NCBI GenBank assembly: GCA_051294375.1 | Contig: CM119265.1 | Location: 20,742,221 to 20,806,220 of the forward strand | Direction: 5' to 3' | Source of the DNA: Paraspadella gotoi | Lineage: Eukaryota > Chaetognatha | DNA length: 64,000 nt | Part shown: positions 57,208-64,000 of the stretch, piece by piece | How positions within the stretch are numbered: the stretch's first letter is position 1 | How the letters are laid out: each line of letters opens with the position of its first letter | The notes under the pieces: model-generated | What the model saw: only the letters and a program-made list of their open reading frames with translations | Told to the model about the DNA's origin: nothing | Databases searched by the model: none | Program-made: the position numbers and the translations under genes

Positions 57208-57924
57208 ATGTCGAAAGGGTAAGTTTCACCGGACCATTGACGCAAAACTTTTAAAAACCAATAAATGATTGATTAATAACAATTAATTAAAAAGTCTTTC
57301 CTCTATGTTTCTTCGATAAAATTCGTGAATGTCCTTTCAGATTTAGCTGGATGATTTTGTTGTATTTGATTTTGGGGATTGCCAAGGGACAAGATATGAT
57401 TCCCAACCAGTTACTGTGGAACATTTTAAGGTCAGTATTATTCCCTCGAAATAAATTTCAAACAACACCAACACTTGCAATTGTAACTTGTTTCTAAATA
57501 CGTTAACCACCCGACAGTAAAATGCTTGATATAAAAAGCATTGAGAAACAGTTTATACTTAAATAAGCCAAGAGAGTAAATAAGATTCTTAAACCTGAGG
57601 ACTTATCAGAGCTAAACAGCAATAAAGTATGTATCATTTTTTAGTTGCCAAAGTATTTTTTTTTCAGAAACACAATACATTAAAAAGCCTTTTAATATTT
57701 TAGCTACACTTTTTCCTTTTTATAGAAATTTTAGAATATAAATACCTACCATGATAAATGATGAAAAACTTAGTTTTATTTTTTTCTCTTTATTTTTTGA
57801 TTCACAACAAACTATTGTTTACAGGTCAAATCCTGAGTCTGCCCTAAGCGACGTCGATTATCAAAACCAAATTCAGGAGAGAACAGAAAAGGAAATGCTG
57901 GTCAACGAATTTCTTCGTGAGTAA
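57208..57924 (+). CDS. Putative small secreted protein, 66 residues
   Basis: Three exons, 57208-57218, 57341-57430 and 57825-57924, with GT..AG borders and consistent phases (2, 2). After MSKG the product has a hydrophobic stretch (FSWMILLYLILGIA) that fits a signal peptide, followed by about 46 mostly acidic and polar residues ending in EMLVNEFLRE. There are no cysteines and no dibasic cleavage sites, so a classical neuropeptide or defensin is unlikely. I recognise no family. The gene follows EFCAB2 by about 520 bases on the same strand. The support is splice and frame consistency only. Confidence 0.5.
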
Positions 57925-58059
57925 ACAAGGAAAACACCCAATCTTTACGACCTCGCGGTGGTTCGAGGTTTTGGGGTCAAAGGTCGCATGGGAGGGAGCG
58001 AGGGTCTCCTTACATAAATGTGGCTAATATTACGTGGTTTTTGGTGAAAATTAAATAGC

Positions 58060-60500
58060 AGGGTGCTCAAGGAATTTGTTATTTAATTTTAGTCGTTTAT
58101 GTACATATTTTGTATAATGAAGAAAATTATTTCTTTGTTTTAAACTTTTAATTCAAGTGTTTTATGAACACGATACGAAAATTAAAAAAGTATAAAAAAA
58201 CCCTTTCACAGTTTGGCTCATAAAGTCGGCCAACGGGTCGCCGACATTTTCGGGTCGTCCGACCGCAGATTGGCTCATTGAGGCGAAGAAACGCGGGAAC
58301 GGGCCAACTAGTCGCGAGCAGGCCTCTGGCAAACAACAGGTGGAGGCAGCCAAACGCGGACCTGGCGACCCCAAGTTTTTGGTGGCGCACTCGGATTTTG
58401 GTGGGCGGATCATCAAAGGGGCCTCTGGAGGAAAACACGGGCAAAATTTCATGTGGGGAAAATAAAATTGTTGACAAGTGTTCAAGTTACGATATAAATT
58501 TATTATGAATCAGAGTTTACCCAGTCGAATTTCTCTTTTTGCCTGTTTTATTTATAATCTTATGTCGCTCGCGAATGACGAAATACACAAAAAATAGTGG
58601 GCACAACATCAGTATTTCTAAAATTTGAAAGCATTCAACATAAATAGATAAATAGAAAGTTTAATAAAATGATTTCACCTAGATAGTTTAAACAACTTTA
58701 AACTGTTCCAAAATTAAAAATATGAAATAAGGTCCTAAATGTTGTCTTAGGTAAGGAAAAAAAGGAAGTTAAAAAAATATTAGGCAAAATCGAAAATATT
58801 ATACTAAAACTAGCCATTAGGGTGGAGTGATGAAAAGATTGAGCGATGGAACAATATTTTTTTGCTGCCTTTGTATATGTAATAAAAAATAATGAAGCAT
58901 TTTTTTTAAAAAAATTTGTATAACAGTATCATTAATTGAATTTTTTTTATAGTAATATCCTTATAAAATCATAAAATTTTTAAATCATATTTTTTTAATT
59001 TTAAGAACAGTTTCGGATTCGCCGGAAAAACTGAAAAACTTTTGTAAAATATGTTACATGCTATTTTTAGGTTAAAGCTGCAAAAAATGACCAAAATGTT
59101 TCATCATATAATAGTTTCTACTACAAAGTATAAAAAAGTGGAAAATTTGACCTTTTTTTTGCATTTTTGATGCTGAAGACATTACAATTTTTAATAACAT
59201 ATTTTATATTTTTGATCTAACTTTTTATGAAGAATCAGAATCTTTAATAAAAATTTAAAAAAAATTATTTTGAAAATTTATGATTTTATAAGGATATTAC
59301 TATAAATATATTATAATTAATGATACTGTTCCCCAAACAATATAAGCAAAATATTTTTTGTACTATCTATCATCATACTATCTCACGTCTAAATATCCTT
59401 GTATGTTCCCCAGTGCTCTACTCTACTAGCCATAGCTGATGAAATTTAAATGCTAATGTATACAACGTTAAAATAATCTATCATGAGTATAGATTATAGT
59501 ATTAAAATATTTTTTGTCAAAAATTAATTTTTCTGAGGGTACTAGCCTAATTAAAATTATTATATTACTATATAAAGAAAATAATTTTTTTTGAAATCTT
59601 AAATTTTTTTAATGGATTCTGATAGAGCATAAAAAGTTAAACAAGAAATTTAATTACAGCTTTTAAAAATTGTTACTTTTTCTTAGTAAAAATCTAAAAA
59701 ACTGATAAAATCATCAAAAAATGATGATGATGATAATTTTTTACATTTTACATTTTTACATTTTTTTTACTGGTTTTAAAATTTAAAATTTTTTTTATAA
59801 ATTTTTGGCCTTTCCTATCTATAAATAAATATTAAAAAAATAATTACTAGGGTATAGAGTCAGAATTTTTTTGTCCATTGAAAGTATACTTAAAAATGTA
59901 TAAATTTTCGTTTGAGCTGTACAGAGTGTGTACAATGTACACACTCTTAATTTTTGACTCACCCCATTGAGTGCGGCGACCCCTACTAAAACTTATGGGT
60001 AAGGCTGCCACAATAACCTAAAAGCAACAAAACCTTAAGCTTGCTTGGACTTGTTCCAGCTTTGCTATTTTGTTTCTTCCTCCATTCCTCTTCCTCCCGC
60101 CAGGATTCGCCTTCGACCAAAACATGTTCGCCTGGTCTCATCCGCCTCCCCCACTTCCTCAGTCCTTACCTTCCTGCGCCGGAAATAATGTCCGCGGTGT
60201 CCAATTCAATTTTTGGAGGAACCGTCTTCCTCGTGACGTGCTTTCCAAGCTTTTTGGCATAATATCCTTTCAAGATTATTAAGCATGGCTTTTGTCTTTT
60301 TATTTCCAGATAAAATGCTTTTATTTCGATCAAGGGATGCCTTTCCCTTTTTCGTCAACAAACGCTCCGGAAAAAGCGAGAAGACGCTGTGAAACGAAAG
60401 CCACGGAGCGATGATTGCGTCGTCTCTTGTTAGAGGGCGTTAAAAGCCCGCCTCGAACCCGTCCGGCCGTCCAAACCGGAATCGTCCCGTCGGCCTCATC
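58060..60500. other. AT-rich spacer with two GC-richer islets
   Basis: Islet 58200-58470 has two overlapping minus-strand open frames of about 107-109 codons without a recognisable domain. Islet 60070-60282 (plus) could encode a Pro-rich 70-residue product (MFLPPFLFLPPG...) with a possible acceptor AG at about 60104. Neither is supported by homology I recognise. The rest is AT-rich. Confidence 0.5.
58922..59330. repeat. Inverted repeat, ~60-bp arms, ~290-bp AT-rich loop
   Basis: Arm 58922-58981 (ATAGTAATATCCTTATAAAA core) is complementary to 59272-59330. The region is intergenic and very AT-rich, and no coding sequence lies between the arms. It may be a MITE-like element. Confidence 0.75.
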
Positions 60501-60672
60501 ATGACGCCTCTGCTGTTGATCTTGGCGGCGCTGGCGACATTGCCTCGCCTTTCGAATCCCACGTCGACTCAGTGTCAAGGCCGTTACGTCTTCAACGCCA
60601 CCTACGGGATCATCTCTGACGGCGACGGCGAAAAATACCGAGAGAACGCTCAATGTGAATGGCTTATTCAAG
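60501..60672 (+). CDS. First exon: signal peptide and CUB-like start
   Basis: ATG at 60501 opens a leader (MTPLLLILAALATLP), then a Cys followed by GRYVFNATYGIISDGDG and CEWLIQ, ending at GT 60673 in phase 1. The C..G....G.I.S and C.W.I spacing matches the beginning of a CUB domain, a secreted protein-binding module. The rest of a CUB domain is not evident downstream. A candidate phase-1 mini-exon is 61112-61144. The link to the coiled-coil exon at 61249 is plausible by position but the phases do not close, so these may be two genes or an exon may be missing. Confidence 0.5.
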
Positions 60673-61248
60673 GTTAGAAGCGTTTCTTCCTTTTTTTCCC
60701 CCGAAAAATCGGACTTTTCATGTATTCGGCAAATATATCGTTTAACGAGACATAACATCTTGTCTACAGTAGAGTTGACTATGGACAACAATCCTTCAAT
60801 TAGTCGCTTACCCATATCTCTTTAAGTCGGCCCGTACCGATTTTGTTCTTTTTGAAGCCAAAAATTTATAAACGGATTGAGTCCGCGCTGTCGTTAATCG
60901 AAGACCGCGACTCATTGCTATGTCCTCCGCGTTGCCAAGTCGACTCAATTGATTTTTTAGCAGACGATGGTGGGGAAGTTGACACTTTGATAAAATATTA
61001 TCTTGAAACTTAACTTTAAAATAATAGGGTCCTATTTGCTTCTCAAAGGTATTTTGGTTTCGCGAAATATTTTGTTTATTTTATTTGGCTTTGGTTTGTT
61101 GCCGTCCGCAGAGTCAGCAAGAATCTGGCCGCAGTATTTCACAGGTTTCATTTCCTACTTTGTTGAAGGTTTGATTTTCCTGTTTTAAGGCGATAATCTC
61201 TTCACTTTTCATTCTTTATTTCTTTATTTATTAAACTCACAAAAATAG

Positions 61249-64000
61249 CTTAGGCAGAGCCAGCCTCCTAATTCAACGGATGGAAAGTCCAATCTAGTGG
61301 TGGAGGTCGAAGATAACGGCGCCGACGATGACCTTCGCGAAGACGTCAAAGACACCGTCGAGATTTTGGGTTATAACGACGCGGACACCCGGGACCAACT
61401 TGCAAAAAACCAGAAGAAAATCGCTGAAGTGTCCGAGTCCCTCAAGGAAAACATAGAATCCGTCGCGGAGCAGCTGACAGAAAAACACGAAGCGATCAAA
61501 GAGGAAGCTGCCGTCGTCAAGGCGACCGAAGAGGTCGCTTTGCGAAAGTTGGAAGAGAAAGAGAAACTAGTCGATAAAAGAAACGAAACGTTGACGGCCG
61601 TGGAGACGGTCGCCGCGAAGCAGTTGAGCAAAGATCGGGATAAGATTGAGAAGAATGCGGCATTGGTCGAGCAGCATCGAGTCGCCGCCTTGAAGGACCT
61701 CGAGAATGAACGGGAGAGAGTTAAGCAGGAAACAAAGGAAGTGGAGGCCGGCGTAAGAGTTGCCGAACGTAAGTTGGAAGAAGAAGGGGAGGATCTTGCC
61801 AAAAAGGCCGAGGTAATCGAAGCGGATAAAACGGAGGCTTTCGAGAAAATCGAAGAGGAAAGGGCAGAAGTTGAACGAGATCGGGAAGTGATCGATAAGG
61901 AAGCAAAGGAAAATCAAGAGAGAAACGAAGGAGAATTGCGCAAGCTAAATGAGACACGCTATGAATTGGAAAAAGAAAACGCCGCCGCCAAAGAGGACGA
62001 GACGGAGGCATGGCGAATGATCAACGATACTCTCCAACAATTAGAGGTTCAAGAGGCGGAGGCGGAGACGGGCAAGGCAGCCGTCGTAAAGAAACTCAAG
62101 GAAGAAAAAGAGAATCTCAAGTCGCGGGAGAAAAAACTCGAGGAGATGGCGTTAAAGATTTTCGCCAAGGCAAAAGAACAAAATGACAGGGAGAAGATGA
62201 TCGACGAGAAGCTGGCGCTCGCGCAGAAAATCGACAATAAGGATAAAAAAGACAATCCATTGGCGAAAAACGCCGAGTTGCGGGAGGTCAACCTCAAAGA
62301 GACCGAGGACGCTATTCGAGTGGAGAAAGAGGAACAGCGAAAAATACTGGAGGAACTCAACGCTGAGCTGGAAAAGCTTCGTTCTATGGAAAGGAGCATC
62401 TACCAAGATAGAGAAGAGCTGAAGGATGAACGAAAAAGCCTTGACGAGCAGAAGAAGCTCGATGCGAGTCTTTTGGCCAGCGTCGCTAAAAATGGAACTA
62501 AGGCCATCGCCGAGGTTCCCGGGAATTTTGACCTCCACGGAGGGACGTTTGGTGCCTTTGGGACCATCAGCGATTATGTTGACACAAATATTAACAATAT
62601 CTCCGCAAAAACGAACGTTGTAATGAAAGAAATCGGGGATACACATCAAGTCGTCGTCGACAGCGAGGGTAAACTTCTGCAAACGATGAAAAAACTCGAA
62701 GAGGAGAAAAAAAATCAGAGCAATATCCAAGCTCAGTTGGACGAAAAACTCAACACCATTTTAGAAATTGAAAAGCGATTGGAAATGAACAAAACGCAGG
62801 ACTTCAAGGAGTTCGGGATAAAGGAGGCAGCCCTGTTGGAAAGACAGAATAAGCTTTTGGAGTTACAGCAAACTATAGATCATAACGGGAAGGACGAGGA
62901 TAGGAAAGAACAAGAAATCGAGAAGAAGTTGCAAAGTATTGAAAACATGCAACAATTGATCGAAAACACGCTTAGGAATACCACCTCGTCCCTGGAAAAG
63001 ATTCAAAAGCTGAAATCAGAATTTGAGGAAAATGTGAAGCAAGTCGACGAAAAGCAAAAGGCGATGGAAGGGGCGAAGCAGGAACTAAAAGAAGCCGCAC
63101 TCACTATCACCGACGTTGGAACTAAATTAATTGAAAAACAGGGCCAATTAAAAAAACAAGAAGTGGACGCTTTAGATAATGTAAATTATTACGAGATAAA
63201 CATTTATAGCGTAATTGTAAAATTACGAGCTTATTATAATTATAAAGCTATATAGGAAAAAGTTTAAATTGTGATTCGGCAATGAATTTATTTAATAATA
63301 ATAAACGTTTATTATTATTAAAATAATTCATTGCCGAATCACAATTTAAACTTTTTCCTATGTCCCAAACGCAACGAAAAAAAAGGAAATTATAACAATT
63401 ATAAAGCTTGAAATTAGTTTTTAAAAAATCAGTATTTAATAATATTGTGGTCTCAGTAAATGAGGAACTAAATTTAATTCCGTTTTTCTGATTTGTGTTT
63501 TAGGTTGCTAAAATCGAAAAAAAAGAAACTGATCTTGCAAATGCTCTGGACGATGTAACTCAAGGGCTTAAAAAAGAAGAGAAAGAAAAACAGCGTGAAG
63601 AAATGAAATTAGAGAAGAAAAAGATGCAAATAAACGAAAAAGAGAAGGCAATTGTAGAAAAAGAACGTGTGCAAACTAGAAAGTCTGAAGTTATTGATGA
63701 AATTTTAAGCAAAACGGCCAAAATCCTAGATGAAAAAGTGAGGTCCATTACAGAGGCTGTGAGAAAAAATTTAAATAAAACTGTGGAAACGAAAAGTTAC
63801 AATGAAAAAAATTTAAATGGTACTTCTGAAGAAAATATCAGTACTGAGAAAAATAATCAAACGGTTTCTGAAACAGTAAAATCGAATGAAAATGCGACTA
63901 TGATTACAAGTATACAAATTAATAATGAAACTAAAGTTGAAATTTTGTTACAAAATAACTCAAAAAATGTGGCAAATAATTTAACGCCTCTTAATTATGA
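61249..64000 (+). CDS. Long coiled-coil protein, partial (runs off window)
   Basis: A long open exon, about 61249-63180 (acceptor AG at 61247-61248 or a few bases on), joins in phase 0 (donor GT 63181, acceptor AG before 63504) to a second exon that is open to the window end. It encodes more than 800 residues of heptad-like Glu/Lys/Leu/Ala sequence with few breaks; one Gly-rich break (GGTFGAFGTISDYVD) lies near 62538-62582. There is a possible N-glycosylation site (NST) at the start. The second exon is much more AT-rich in its codons than the first. No further domain is visible. A secreted coiled-coil protein fed by the exon at 60501 is possible but unproven; generic coiled-coil families cannot be excluded. 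Confidence 0.65.
63252..63361. repeat. 110-bp near-perfect palindrome in an intron
   Basis: Arms 63252-63306 and 63307-63361 pair at 53 of 55 positions with essentially no loop. The palindrome lies in the intron 63181-63503 of the coiled-coil gene. It could be a miniature foldback element or a structured RNA. Confidence 0.85.

Noticed and set aside
58148-58508. Overlapping open frames in a GC-richer islet
   Set aside because: No domain, no splice context and no signal peptide. It could be a decayed element, but nothing supports a gene.
60330-60815. 161-codon minus-strand open frame
   Set aside because: It is antisense to the leader/CUB-like exon, with low-complexity Arg/Gln-rich translation.

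Overview
The window is nuclear DNA of an invertebrate animal. The evidence is spliceosomal introns with clean GT..AG borders, metazoan multidomain secreted and membrane proteins (cadherin, cysteine-rich repeat protein, H-type-lectin-like protein), long AT-rich spacers and many (GA)n/(CT)n microsatellites. An axonemal gene (EFCAB2/DRC8) suggests motile cilia or flagella. The pacifastin-type cysteine pattern is best known from arthropods and H-type lectins from molluscs, cnidarians and others, so I do not name a phylum. Three N-runs (9261-9270, 9379-9662, 15616-15640) show that it is a draft assembly.

Layout. 1-17080: gene-poor, AT-rich, microsatellite-rich, with no protein gene I can support. 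It holds a hairpin (about 8025-8097), a segmental duplication (9964-10590 and 15641-16105) and a ~970-bp foldback element (about 14150-15120). 17081-35363 (+): one very large secreted cysteine-rich gene of about 19 common exons. One of them, 25827-31402, is a 5.6-kb exon with about 47 copies of a 117-bp (39-residue) unit. The gene ends in two duplicated three-exon terminal cassettes (A 32767-33845, B 34451-35363), each with its own stop codon and AATAAA. 53467-36096 (-): a 27-exon cadherin (~1,460 residues) with signal peptide, about nine degenerate EC repeats, one membrane span and a short tail. Inside its largest intron, on the same strand, sits a complete 8-exon secreted coiled-coil gene with an H-type-lectin-like C-terminus (50803-48358). 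55433-56687 (+): EFCAB2/DRC8. 57208-57924 (+): a 66-residue putative secreted peptide. 60501 to the window end (+): a signal peptide with a CUB-like start, then long coiled-coil exons that run off the edge; how they join is unresolved.

Most of the genes encode secreted or cell-surface proteins. Adhesion or extracellular matrix would be a common theme, but that is inference. The items that most deserve checking are the homogenised repeat gene with duplicated alternative 3' ends, the nested lectin-like gene, (GA)n tracts that sit just after 5' splice sites on the sense strand in both orientations, and several palindromic foldback sequences.
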